DNA of 16,502 nucleotides, taken from contig CACYEO010000090.1 of the NCBI GenBank assembly GCA_902773475.1, positions 1 through 16,502 of the forward strand. Direction: 5' to 3'. Each line of letters begins with the position of its first letter. Within the stretch, counting starts at the first letter, position 1. The position numbers and the translations under genes were made by a program. Source of the stretch: an uncultured bacterium. GTDB lineage: Bacteria; Verrucomicrobiota; Kiritimatiellia; RFP12; UBA1067. The notes below the pieces were generated by a model. The model did no database searches, had not been told where the DNA came from, and worked only from the letters and a program-made list of their open reading frames with translations. Below are positions 7,439-14,536 of this stretch, one piece after another.

Positions 7439-8131
7439 TCATTCCTTTCCGGGTTTTCCGGCGCGTCTTTTCATGACGAGTTTTCCGGCGGCGATGTACG
7501 CCGCCGCGAGGACGAACGCCCCGCCGGCTACGATCCAGACGTTTTCGCCGGCCGTTTCCTTGCCGCGCGCGACGAGTTCGGCGTAAGTCAATTCCGTTCC
7601 TGCGGAGCGGGCGATCGCCACGCCTGCCGCAACGAGTATGGCGTTCCACACGCCGGCGCCAAGCCCGGTGAACAGAGTGAAGCGCGCGAGCGGCATGCGC
7701 GAAAGACCGGCTGGAATGGAGATCAACTGGCGGATCACGGGGATCAGGCGGCACACGAAAGTCGTCGCCCCGCCGTAGCGGTTGAAGATTTCCTCGGACC
7801 GGTCGAGCGCCTCGGGCTTCAGGAAAAACCACTTGCCGTATTTTCTGAGGAACGGCTCTCCGAAGCGCATCGCGACCCAGTAGTTGAAATACGCCCCTGC
7901 GAGCGATCCTGCAAGCCCCAGGAGAAACGCCGCCGCGCACGCCGCAAACACGGAACCGCCGAACCCCAGCTCGCCGCGCGCCGCCCAGAATCCCGCCGGA
8001 ATCATCACTACTTCGCTGGGAAACGGAACGAACGAACTTTCCACGGCCATGAAAGCGAAAATCAGGGCGAACTTCCACACCGGCGCGAGCGATGCGAGCT
8101 GCGAAAGAGATTCGGCTAATGCGTCGGACAT
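7439..8131 (-). CDS. DedA-family (SNARE-associated / VTT domain) inner-membrane protein
   Basis: DedA proteins are polytopic inner-membrane proteins with roles in lipid carrier recycling (undecaprenyl phosphate or phospholipid translocation), membrane potential and envelope integrity; which role applies here cannot be told. The 230-aa protein has the family marks: ESSFVPFPSEVVMIPAG (31-47, Glu31 and Glu40), a Gly-rich hydrophobic segment with AGAYFNYWVAMRFG, FNRYGG (116-121) and RLIPVIRQLISIPAGLSRMP (128-147, Arg128 and Arg134), plus a final membrane helix about 195-218 and a basic tail. ATG 8131 is preferred over an upstream TTG at 8164 because AAGGA (8140-8144) lies 8 bases before it. Neighbours are 13 and 3 bases away. 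Confidence 0.92.
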   Translation of the reverse strand: MSDALAESLSQLASLAPVWKFALIFAFMAVESSFVPFPSEVVMIPAGFWAARGELGFGGSVFAACAAAFLLGLAGSLAGAYFNYWVAMRFGEPFLRKYGKWFFLKPEALDRSEEIFNRYGGATTFVCRLIPVIRQLISIPAGLSRMPLARFTLFTGLGAGVWNAILVAAGVAIARSAGTELTYAELVARGKETAGENVWIVAGGAFVLAAAYIAAGKLVMKRRAGKPGKE

Positions 8132-8139
8132 CGGAACTT

Positions 8140-8144
8140 TCCTT
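8140..8144 (-). promoter_or_regulatory. Ribosome binding site of the dedA-like gene
   Basis: AAGGA on the minus strand, 8 bases before ATG 8131. It decides the start against an upstream in-frame TTG at 8164, which lies inside the preceding gene. Confidence 0.65.
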
Positions 8145-9167
8145 TCAGAGTATCTGGAATCCAAGGTATTCCCCGCGCTCCGGACGCGACGGGAAGGCGA
8201 TTTCGCGGGTCTCGTCCGCAGTCCGCACGCGCACCGCGGGCGGGCGGTCTCCGCATCCGTCGCGCATTCTTCCGCTCCAGGCCGCTACTATCCCGGCGGC
8301 GGCGCGGATGTCGCTTTCGGAAGCGGCGCCGGGGACGAGCGCGGCCGGTCCGACCATCGTCGCGGGTTCGAGAAGGACGAATCCCGGCGCGAACGCCTCC
8401 TGGAGCGCCTTGTTCTCCGCCGCGTCCCGGCCAAGTATCACGCCGGCGCCGCCGGGCAGACGGAAGCGGCGCGCGATCGCAAGCAGTTTCACAAGCCGCA
8501 GCTCGTCCAGACCTTCGTGTTCCATCAAATCGCGAAGGCGGTTGCCGAAACCTTTTTCGGTGAGTTTGCAGCCGCCGGCGGGGGAGGGGAAGTCGCGCAC
8601 GCCGAAACGCTCCGCAAGCGCGAACTGCGGGTCGCGCCGGCGTCCGGAAAGCGCCAGCAGTTTCGACCTGTCTATCAACCCTTCAAGCTCCGGGACGGTA
8701 GGCTCCAGAAGCTGCGCGCACAGCGGACGCAGGAGGCGTCCGGCCAGTCCGCTCGACTTCGCCACGACGCCGAGGCTCTGCCTGTTCTGCGACATGGGCC
8801 TCTGGTTCAGCACTTCGCCGGTCGCGACGAAATCCCATCCGCGCTCGCGCATCATCTCGCCGGCGCGGCGGATCATCGCCGCATGGCAGTCGATGCACGG
8901 ATTCATCGCCGAGCCGAAGCCGTGCGGGGGATGCTTGATTATATCGACTATGTCAGCCGTGAAGTCGCAAACGGAAAGCGGCACGCCGAGCGCGTCCGCG
9001 GCGCGGCGGGCGGCGTCCGGCGTGAAGAACGGCGTTGCGAAAACGAGCGCCTCGACCTCGGCGCCGGCCTCGCGCAGCACGCAGATCGCGAGCTGCGAGT
9101 CGAGCCCGCCGCTCAGCAGGCTGAACCCGCGGGCCTTGCGTCCTGGTCTTTGGGCGGAGCCGTCCAT
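8145..9167 (-). CDS. PP-loop tRNA sulfurtransferase-like protein (ThiI/MnmA-related)
   Basis: PP-loop ATPases of this group activate a base by adenylation, mostly in tRNA thiolation. The 340-aa protein has the PP-loop SGGLDS (19-24), a MNPCIDCHAAM segment (Cys91 and Cys94), TGEVLNQRPMSQNRQ (116-130), RPLCAQLLEPTVPE (147-160), and SPAGGCKLTEKGFGNRLRDL (195-214, Cys200). This matches a widespread group often labelled tRNA 4-thiouridine synthase or MnmA-like, but it lacks the N-terminal THUMP domain of true ThiI, so the modified position is open. The C-terminal ~110 residues form a second domain I cannot name. It starts 25 bases after nfnB and ends 13 bases before dedA. The start ATG has GGAAGAAG upstream. 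Confidence 0.82.
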   Translation of the reverse strand: MDGSAQRPGRKARGFSLLSGGLDSQLAICVLREAGAEVEALVFATPFFTPDAARRAADALGVPLSVCDFTADIVDIIKHPPHGFGSAMNPCIDCHAAMIRRAGEMMRERGWDFVATGEVLNQRPMSQNRQSLGVVAKSSGLAGRLLRPLCAQLLEPTVPELEGLIDRSKLLALSGRRRDPQFALAERFGVRDFPSPAGGCKLTEKGFGNRLRDLMEHEGLDELRLVKLLAIARRFRLPGGAGVILGRDAAENKALQEAFAPGFVLLEPATMVGPAALVPGAASESDIRAAAGIVAAWSGRMRDGCGDRPPAVRVRTADETREIAFPSRPERGEYLGFQIL

Positions 9168-9192
9168 GGTTTTGTTCTTCTTCCGCGCCGGT

Positions 9193-10617
9193 TCAGGCGA
9201 GATCCGCGTTTATGGAGGCGGCCGCCTTGCGGCCCTCGCCCATTGCGAGAATGACCGTGGCCGCGCCAAGAACGATGTCTCCGCCGGCGTAGACGCCTTT
9301 TATCGACGTGCGTCCCTCGCCGTCCGTGACTATGCGCCCGCGCGCGTCAGTTTCAAGGCCTTCGGTAGTCGCCGCGATCAGCGGATTCGACCCGTTGCCG
9401 ACGGCGACGATCACGGTATCCACGTCTATGGTGAATTCGCTGCCCTCCACGGCCACGGGGCTGCGGCGCCCGGAAGCGTCCGGTTCGCCGAGTTCGTATT
9501 TCAGACACTCGATTCCGCAGACCTTGCCGTCTTCGCCGCCGAGTATCCGCTTGGCGTTTTGCAGCATGTGGAATTCCACGCCCTCCGCCTTCGCATGGCC
9601 GACTTCCTCAAGACGCGCGGGCATTTCCGCCTCGCTGCGGCGGTATATGAGATGGACTTCGTCAGCGCCGAGCCTGAGAGCCATGCGCGCGGCGTCCATC
9701 GCCACGTTCCCGCCGCCGAGCACCGCCACGCGCTTTCCGTGCCAGAACGGCGTGTCCGCATGTTCTTCATCGTACGCCTTCATGAGGTTTGCGCGCGTGA
9801 GATACTCGTTCGCGGCGAAAACGCCGATGAGATTTTCGCCTTCGATGCCCATGAATTTTGGAAGCCCCGCGCCTGTTCCCACGAACACGGCGCTGAAGCC
9901 TTCCTTTTCGAGGAAATCGCGTATGCGCAGCGTCCGCCCCGCAAGGAAGTTGGTCTCGATTTTCACGCCTGTTTCGCGGAGACCTTCGATCTCGCGCTCC
10001 ACGATCTTCTTGGGCAGCCGGAATTCGGGGATTCCGTACACAAGAACGCCGCCAGGTTTGTGGAACGCCTCGAACATCGTCACTTCGTGTCCCGCCCGGG
10101 CGCAGTCCGCCGCGCAGGTTATGGAAGCGGGGCCGGAGCCGATCACGGCGACGCGCTTTCCGGTGGGCTTCGCAACGGCGGGTTTCGGCGCCGGCAGGCG
10201 TCCGGCCGCGATTTCGGCGGCCGCCCAGTCCGCGCAGAAACGCTCCACGCGCCCGATCGCCACAGCCTTGCCCTGATCTTTGAGAATCTTTCCGACGGTG
10301 CAGAACTTCTGGCACTGCTTTTCCTGGGGGCATACGCGCCCGCACACCGCAGGAAGCAGGGATGTTTTCTTTATCGTCTCGAGCGCTCCGGCAAAATCCC
10401 CCTCTGCGGCTTTTGCAAGAAAGCCCGGGATGTCGATCGCCACCGGGCAGCCTTTCATGCAGGGTTTCGCAGGGCAGGCGAGGCAGCGGGACGCTTCGGT
10501 CCTGGCGTCTTCCGCGCTGTATCCAAGCGCCACTTCCTTCATATTGCGGGCGCGCACCGCCGGATCCTGTTCGGGCATCCCGCGCGGCGGTATCGCAAGT
10601 TTCTCCTGTGCGGTCAT
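9193..10617 (-). CDS. nfnB: NADH-dependent reduced ferredoxin:NADP+ oxidoreductase, large subunit (NfnB/GltD-like)
   Basis: A 474-aa iron-sulfur flavoprotein. In NfnAB it carries the bifurcating FAD, two [4Fe-4S] clusters and the NADPH site. Visible: cluster 1 ligands Cys45, 48, 53, 57 (CLACPAKPCMKGCP); cluster 2 ligands Cys92, 96, 102, 106 (CGRVCPQEKQCQKFC); FAD Rossmann motif VAVIGSGPAS (156-165); GGVLVYGIPEFRLPK; NADPH Rossmann motif VAVLGGGNVAMDAA (297-310) followed by YRRSEAEMPA; C-terminal FAD motif YAGGDIVLGAATV. The same fold serves as the glutamate synthase small subunit, but no large subunit is near, whereas nfnA lies 2.6 kb upstream on the same strand, so NfnB is preferred (SudA is a synonym). 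Start ATG 10617 has AAGGA at good spacing; the in-frame TTG at 10635 is less likely. Confidence 0.85.
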   Translation of the reverse strand: MTAQEKLAIPPRGMPEQDPAVRARNMKEVALGYSAEDARTEASRCLACPAKPCMKGCPVAIDIPGFLAKAAEGDFAGALETIKKTSLLPAVCGRVCPQEKQCQKFCTVGKILKDQGKAVAIGRVERFCADWAAAEIAAGRLPAPKPAVAKPTGKRVAVIGSGPASITCAADCARAGHEVTMFEAFHKPGGVLVYGIPEFRLPKKIVEREIEGLRETGVKIETNFLAGRTLRIRDFLEKEGFSAVFVGTGAGLPKFMGIEGENLIGVFAANEYLTRANLMKAYDEEHADTPFWHGKRVAVLGGGNVAMDAARMALRLGADEVHLIYRRSEAEMPARLEEVGHAKAEGVEFHMLQNAKRILGGEDGKVCGIECLKYELGEPDASGRRSPVAVEGSEFTIDVDTVIVAVGNGSNPLIAATTEGLETDARGRIVTDGEGRTSIKGVYAGGDIVLGAATVILAMGEGRKAAASINADLA

Positions 10618-10623
10618 TTCTTT

Positions 10624-10628
10624 TCCTT
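10624..10628 (-). promoter_or_regulatory. Ribosome binding site of nfnB
   Basis: AAGGA on the minus strand, 6 bases before ATG 10617. It decides the start over the TTG at 10635. Confidence 0.7.
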
Positions 10629-10633
10629 CTTTC

Positions 10634-10654
10634 AAAACGGCGGCCCCGGGCCGT
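10634..10654 (-). terminator. Stem-loop with short T run between phosphatase 2 and nfnB
   Basis: On the minus strand, ACGGC (10654-10650) and GCCGT (10641-10637) can pair around an 8-base GC-rich loop, followed by TTTT (10637-10634). An alternative hairpin is the CGGCC/GGCCG pair at 10653-10641. It begins at the stop codon of phosphatase 2 and ends near the nfnB ribosome binding site, so it may be a leaky terminator, attenuator or mRNA processing/stability element. The stem is short. Confidence 0.35.
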
Positions 10655-11937
10655 CACTGTGGCTGTTCAAGCATGATGGAGCGGATTTTCGCGATTTCGG
10701 CGTCTGTCACTCCGCAATCCTTCAAATAAAGCTCTGCACGTTCTTTGAACGTGGCGTTCTTGCCGCCGTACTTTTTCAGCCCGTTGCGGAGATGCTGCTC
10801 GCGCCGCCAGTAGTTCTTCGAAAAACCCTTGCGGAAATCGGGCATCTTGGGATAGAACGTGTGCTCCCATTCCACAAGCGCGTCGTGCTCCGGCACTCCA
10901 AGAATGCCGAGAAGCACGTACGCGAGCGATCCAGTCCTGTCGGCGCCCGCGATGCAGTGGAAATAAACGGGGTAATTCTTTTCGTCGGCGAAGAGTTTCA
11001 CATTCTTCGCCATCGTCTTCATGCCTTCGGCGGTGAAGACGCCTTTATACGACTGCGACGACACATGGACGAAATTCACGTCTTTGCCAAGAGGAGAAGT
11101 TTCCATGCCCGCAGTCTCCTGCGACGAGCGCAGGTCGAGATCGGTCTTTATGCCGAGCGTCCGCGTCAAGTATTCGACGTCTTCGAGGTAGAGCCTGTTG
11201 CGGCCTTTGATTTCACCGGTCACGCTGTTGTCGTTCAATCCCTGCCCGCGGTAAACGAGTCCCTGCTTCACGCGAAGTCCGTCGACCGTCCTCCAGCCGC
11301 CGAGGTCGCGTATGTTGTCCACGCGGCCTTCCGTCTTTATCCAGCGCGGCGGGGTGTCGGCGGTCTTGAACGTCGCGGGGGAGGACGCAATGTCGTGCTT
11401 CCCGGACTTGAGGTGCCCGCCGCATTTGCAGAGTTTCCACAATTCCCCGTGGCCGGCGCGGGCGCAGGAAAGGTTGGACGTCACGCGCCAGTAGTATGTT
11501 TTCCCAAGCAGAAAGTTCGGCGCGGCGATGCGGTAGCGGCAAATGTCCGGTTCGCCTTTGTGTTTCTCCGTTTCGACATTCTCCGCATACCAGACCGTCG
11601 CATCCTTGAAATCGCGGTCGCCGGAAATTTCGATTTTCCACGGACCGGTTTCGCCGTCCGTGGCCTTCCATTTCAGGCGGAAGGACGGATACGTACGCCA
11701 TTTCGCACCTTGGCGGACGCTTTCAAACGGAGAATTGCGGACTTCGGGATCGAGTTTCAGATATTCCGGCTTGAGATACGCGAGCCGCTCTTTGTAGGTT
11801 TCAAGCGCGGACACCTCGATCTGCTCGCGCGAAAGCATTGGGACCGTCTCTCCGCCGGCCGGGGCGAGGGGTACGAGTTCCGCAAGCGAACACGCGGAGG
11901 CGGCCGCCGCGCACGCCGCGATGCAAAACCTCTTCAT
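10654..11937 (-). CDS. Secreted tyrosine phosphatase family protein with Fn3-like domain (copy 2, with Cys/His insert)
   Basis: A 427-aa exported protein. N-terminal signal peptide (MKRFCIAACAAAASACSLA, cleavage probably before ELVP at 21; a lipobox-like ASAC is a weaker alternative). Residues about 70-195 look like a fibronectin-III-type domain (TYPSFRLKWKA, GPWKIEIS, KTYYWRVTS). The phosphatase domain (about 200-425) has RVDNIRDLGGWRT (205-217), GIKTDLDLRS (262-271) and the P-loop HCIAGADRTG (327-336) with catalytic Cys328 and Arg334, as in the Y_phosphatase3 group. The substrate is unknown; protein phosphotyrosine, lipid or sugar phosphates are possible. It overlaps copy 1 by 4 bases with AAGGAGG just before the ATG. 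Compared with copy 1 it has about 22 extra residues rich in Cys and His (around 158-181). Confidence 0.85.
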   Translation of the reverse strand: MKRFCIAACAAAASACSLAELVPLAPAGGETVPMLSREQIEVSALETYKERLAYLKPEYLKLDPEVRNSPFESVRQGAKWRTYPSFRLKWKATDGETGPWKIEISGDRDFKDATVWYAENVETEKHKGEPDICRYRIAAPNFLLGKTYYWRVTSNLSCARAGHGELWKLCKCGGHLKSGKHDIASSPATFKTADTPPRWIKTEGRVDNIRDLGGWRTVDGLRVKQGLVYRGQGLNDNSVTGEIKGRNRLYLEDVEYLTRTLGIKTDLDLRSSQETAGMETSPLGKDVNFVHVSSQSYKGVFTAEGMKTMAKNVKLFADEKNYPVYFHCIAGADRTGSLAYVLLGILGVPEHDALVEWEHTFYPKMPDFRKGFSKNYWRREQHLRNGLKKYGGKNATFKERAELYLKDCGVTDAEIAKIRSIMLEQPQ

Positions 11938-13130
11938 TTCGCCTCCTTCGCGTCTTCAAGCATTATCGAACGGAATTTTTCGATTTCTTCCTTCGTGATT
12001 CCGCAATCGAGAAGATACAGTTCCACCCTTTCTTTGAACGTGGAATTTTCGCCGCCGTATTTTTTGAATCCTTCGGCGAGATGCTGCGAGCGCCTCCAGT
12101 ACTTGCGGCTGAAGCCTTTCTGGAGTTCCGGCATCCAGGGATAGAAAGTGTATTCCCAATCGACGGCGGCGTCGTTCTGGGAGACGCCGAGGACGCCGAG
12201 AAGCGTGTACGCGAGGGCGCCGGTCCTGTCCGCGCCAGCGATGCAGTGGAAGTAGACGGGATAGTTCATCTCATCCACAAAGACGCGGAAGTTCTTGGCC
12301 ATCGTCTTTTTGCCGGCCTTGTTGAATATCCGCTGGTAGTGTTCGGACGAATGATGCACGAATTTCACGCCTTCGCCGAGAGGAGACGTCTTCATGTCGG
12401 CCGTCTCCCGCCCGGAGCGGAGGTCGAGATCCGTCTTTATGCCGAGCGTTCCGGCGAGATAGTCGCGGTCTTCCACCATCAGACGGTTGCGTCCCGGAAC
12501 TGCGCCGTTGGCGCTGTTGTCGTTCAGACCCTGGCCGCGGAACACGAGACCCTGCCTGACGCGGCGGCCGTCGCAAGTCTTCCAGCCGCCGAGATCGCGT
12601 ATGTTTTCTACGCGCCCCTCGATATCGATCCAGCGCGGCGGGGTGTCGGCCGTCTTGAATGTTGCGGGCTTGGATTCCTTCGTCTTGTCCTTGGCGCCGC
12701 AGGCGACTTTCCACCAGTATGTGCAACCGACTTCCAGATTGTGACGCTCGGCCTTGAACGTGCGCAGAACGCCGGACGCCGTCTTCTCCTTGCCGGCGTG
12801 CCTTTCGCAATATACGAGCGGCTCCTTGAAATCCGGCGTCTTGGAGATCGTTATCTTCCACGGGCCGTGCTCGTCTTTTGTCGCGCGCCATTTAAGGATG
12901 ACGGGCGGGGCGGTGCGCCATTTTTCCTTTTCGTTTTTGGAAAACTCTTTTTTGTTTTTCTTTGCAAGCGACACGCGCGCCTCGTAGCTGGCTTTCCCGG
13001 AAAGGGCGAGCGCCTCGTCCGTCTGGACGGGAACTTCGGCGCCTTCGACAGGATGGACGGGGACGAGCTCGGCCAGCGCCGCAGCGGCACACGCGACCGA
13101 TGCCAGAACAACCATTGCAATTCGTTTCAT
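11934..13130 (-). CDS. Secreted tyrosine phosphatase family protein with Fn3-like domain (copy 1)
   Basis: A 398-aa exported protein, clearly paralogous to the next gene along its whole length. Signal peptide MKRIAMVVLASVACAAAALA, with cleavage predicted before ELVP (residue 21). A Fn3-like region follows (about 60-160: VILKWRATKDEHGPWKITIS, TYWWKVACG), then the linker ATFKTADTPPRWI that both copies share almost exactly. The phosphatase domain has RVENIRDLGGWKT (173-185), GIKTDLDLRSG (230-240) and P-loop HCIAGADRTG (295-304) with catalytic Cys296 and Arg302. It starts 45 bases after nfnA, a gap with a stem-loop, and has AAGGAG at 13140-13145. Placement inside the nfn pair is unexpected; it may act on envelope or extracellular phosphoesters. 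Family is firm, substrate unknown. Confidence 0.85.
   Translation of the reverse strand: MKRIAMVVLASVACAAAALAELVPVHPVEGAEVPVQTDEALALSGKASYEARVSLAKKNKKEFSKNEKEKWRTAPPVILKWRATKDEHGPWKITISKTPDFKEPLVYCERHAGKEKTASGVLRTFKAERHNLEVGCTYWWKVACGAKDKTKESKPATFKTADTPPRWIDIEGRVENIRDLGGWKTCDGRRVRQGLVFRGQGLNDNSANGAVPGRNRLMVEDRDYLAGTLGIKTDLDLRSGRETADMKTSPLGEGVKFVHHSSEHYQRIFNKAGKKTMAKNFRVFVDEMNYPVYFHCIAGADRTGALAYTLLGVLGVSQNDAAVDWEYTFYPWMPELQKGFSRKYWRRSQHLAEGFKKYGGENSTFKERVELYLLDCGITKEEIEKFRSIMLEDAKEAK
11942..11948 (-). promoter_or_regulatory. Ribosome binding site of phosphatase copy 2
   Basis: AAGGAGG on the minus strand, 4 bases before ATG 11937 and inside the last codons of copy 1. This strong site supports efficient independent translation despite the ATGA overlap. 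Confidence 0.75.
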
Positions 13131-13139
13131 CGTTTGATT

Positions 13140-13145
13140 CTCCTT
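13140..13145 (-). promoter_or_regulatory. Ribosome binding site of phosphatase copy 1
   Basis: AAGGAG on the minus strand, 9 bases before ATG 13130. Confidence 0.7.
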
Positions 13146-13156
13146 GTCATGTCAAG

Positions 13157-13172
13157 CGGGACGCCGGTCCCG
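13157..13172 (-). other. Perfect 6-bp stem-loop between nfnA and phosphatase copy 1
   Basis: On the minus strand CGGGAC, loop CGGC, then GTCCCG form a perfect hairpin starting 3 bases after the nfnA stop codon. It is followed by CTTG, not a T run, so it is not a standard intrinsic terminator. It could protect the 3' end of a processed nfnA message or attenuate read-through. Confidence 0.45.
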
Positions 13173-13175
13173 GAA

Positions 13176-14042
13176 TCACCTGTTCTTTCCGGCGGACAGA
13201 CCGATGCGGCACACATGGTCGCGCGCGGCGGCCTCCTGCGGCTTGAACGCCGACATGCGCGCAAACATCTGGTCCCAGTCGACTTCGTGTCCGTCGAATT
13301 CCGGACCGTCCACGCAGACGAACTTCGTCTTTCCGCCCACCGACACGCGGCATCCGCCGCACATTCCGGTGCCGTCGATCATTATCGTGTTCAGCGAAAC
13401 CGTCGTCTTCACGCCGAACGGCTTGGTGGCGAGCGCGCAGAATTTCATCATCACCGGCGGCCCGATCGCAATGACCTCGTCCACCCCGCCTGCGGCGCAC
13501 AGCTCCTTCAGCGGCTCGGTCACAAGGCCCTTGCGTCCGGACGATCCGTCGTCGGTCATCAATATGAGATCGTCTCCCGCAATTGCGCGCATTTCGTCCT
13601 CCATCACGAAAAGGCCTTTGTTGCGGGCGCCCATTATGATGGTCACGCGGTTTCCTGCGGCCTTCAGCGCCTGCGCGATGGGATGCATCGGAGCCACGCC
13701 TATTCCGCCGCCCACGCAGACGACATGGCCGGGCTTTTCGCCGTTTTCGCCGCGTATTTCCGTGGGGCGGCCAAGCGGACCGAGGACGCCGGCCACGGAA
13801 TCGCCCGGTTCGAGGCGCGAAAGTTTCGTCGTGGTCGCGCCCACCGTCTGGAATATCAGGGTTATCGTTCCGGCTTCGGGGTCGGCGTCGCCGATGGTGA
13901 GCGGAATGCGCTCGCCGAATTCGCCGTCCGCCATCACTATCACGAACTGTCCCGCCTTGCGGGCGCGCGCTACGAGCGGCGCCTCCACGTCCATGCGGAA
14001 CACGTTTTCCGAAAGCTGCTTTTTAGCCGTTATCCTGTTCAT
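13176..14042 (-). CDS. nfnA: NADH-dependent reduced ferredoxin:NADP+ oxidoreductase, small subunit (NfnA/SudB-like)
   Basis: A 288-aa flavoprotein of the ferredoxin-NADP reductase type. In NfnAB it holds an FAD, the NAD(H) site and a [2Fe-2S] cluster, working with NfnB to couple NADPH, NADH and ferredoxin by electron bifurcation in the cytosol. Visible: FAD-binding GERIPLTIGDAD (43-54), GPLGRPTEI (88-96), nucleotide motif VVCVGGGIGVAPMHPIAQAL (107-126), and the C-terminal cluster segment IDGTGMCGGCRVSVGGKTKF (222-241) then VCVDGPEFDGHEVDW, giving Asp223, Cys228, Cys231 and Cys243 as likely ligands. ATG 14042 is chosen because GGAG lies 5 bases upstream and it gives the standard N-terminus; it overlaps the end of nrdR by 20 bases. 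The partner nfnB is downstream beyond two phosphatase genes. Alternative names are SudB or sulfide dehydrogenase beta. Confidence 0.88.
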   Translation of the reverse strand: MNRITAKKQLSENVFRMDVEAPLVARARKAGQFVIVMADGEFGERIPLTIGDADPEAGTITLIFQTVGATTTKLSRLEPGDSVAGVLGPLGRPTEIRGENGEKPGHVVCVGGGIGVAPMHPIAQALKAAGNRVTIIMGARNKGLFVMEDEMRAIAGDDLILMTDDGSSGRKGLVTEPLKELCAAGGVDEVIAIGPPVMMKFCALATKPFGVKTTVSLNTIMIDGTGMCGGCRVSVGGKTKFVCVDGPEFDGHEVDWDQMFARMSAFKPQEAAARDHVCRIGLSAGKNR

Positions 14043-14523
14043 CTTTCTCCATCCCCGCCTTGTCCGCCGGCGGCTTGCCGTTTTTCGCCATCTCCGCAAT
14101 CGCGGAAGTGAACTGGTCTATGTCCGAAAAACTCCTGTACACGGAAGCGAACCTCACGCAGGCCACTTCGTCGAGCGGAAGCAGGCGCTCCATCACCATT
14201 TCGCCGAGCCGTTCGGAGGTGACCTCGCCGTCGCCGCCGAGCGCCCGCACCACCGAAGACACGAGCGCGGAAATCTGTTCGTCCGCGACCGGACGCTTCA
14301 CGCACGCCTTGCGTATGCCGCGCTCGAGTTTCGCGCGCGAAAATTTTTCGCGCGTGCCGTCGCGTTTGACGACGCGCACGTCGTCCGGCAGGATTTCCTC
14401 GAAAGTCGAATACCTGTGGCCGCAGGCCAGACATTCGCGGCGCCGGCGGATCGCCGCGCCGTCGAACGCCGCGCGCGAATCGATCACTTTGTCGTTGTCG
14501 GCGTCGCATCTCGGACACTTCAT
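14023..14523 (-). CDS. nrdR: Transcriptional repressor NrdR
   Basis: NrdR represses ribonucleotide reductase genes by binding paired NrdR boxes, sensing ATP/dATP. The 166-aa protein has the zinc ribbon MKCPRCD (Cys3, Cys6) and CLACGHRYSTFE (Cys31, Cys34), then an ATP-cone domain about 49-139 (VRVVKRDGTREKFSRAKLER, ending RFASVYRSFSDIDQF). The C-terminal tail (KNGKPPADKAGMEKDEQDNG) is slightly longer and highly charged. ATG 14523 has GGAGGG 6 bases upstream and yields the canonical N-terminus; longer frames lack support. It sits 13 bases after the response-regulator gene and overlaps nfnA by 20 bases. No nrd gene or clear NrdR box was found here. Confidence 0.95.
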   Translation of the reverse strand: MKCPRCDADNDKVIDSRAAFDGAAIRRRRECLACGHRYSTFEEILPDDVRVVKRDGTREKFSRAKLERGIRKACVKRPVADEQISALVSSVVRALGGDGEVTSERLGEMVMERLLPLDEVACVRFASVYRSFSDIDQFTSAIAEMAKNGKPPADKAGMEKDEQDNG

Positions 14524-14529
14524 CTGCCG

Positions 14530-14535
14530 CCCTCC
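14530..14535 (-). promoter_or_regulatory. Ribosome binding site of nrdR
   Basis: GGAGGG on the minus strand, 6 bases before ATG 14523; it confirms the NrdR start. Confidence 0.7.
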
Positions 14536-14536
14536 G

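Noticed and set aside
9193..10617. Glutamate synthase small subunit (gltD) as the primary call
   Set aside because: No large subunit is present and an nfnA gene is on the same strand nearby, which favours NfnB; gltD remains a formal alternative.
8092..12144. A plus-strand frame open for about 4 kb, antisense to dedA, the PP-loop gene, nfnB and phosphatase copy 2
   Set aside because: It mirrors codon bias of the genes on the other strand in GC-rich DNA; the translation is Arg/Ala/His-rich with no recognisable domain, and it crosses four well-supported genes.
13150..13155. A perfect TTGACA (-35) on the minus strand before phosphatase copy 1
   Set aside because: The position 16-18 bases downstream has no -10-like hexamer and falls on the start codon itself.
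11838..14111. A plus-strand frame of about 2.3 kb antisense to the phosphatases and nfnA
   Set aside because: Same codon-bias shadow; no domain, no ribosome binding site, and the opposite strand has clear families throughout.
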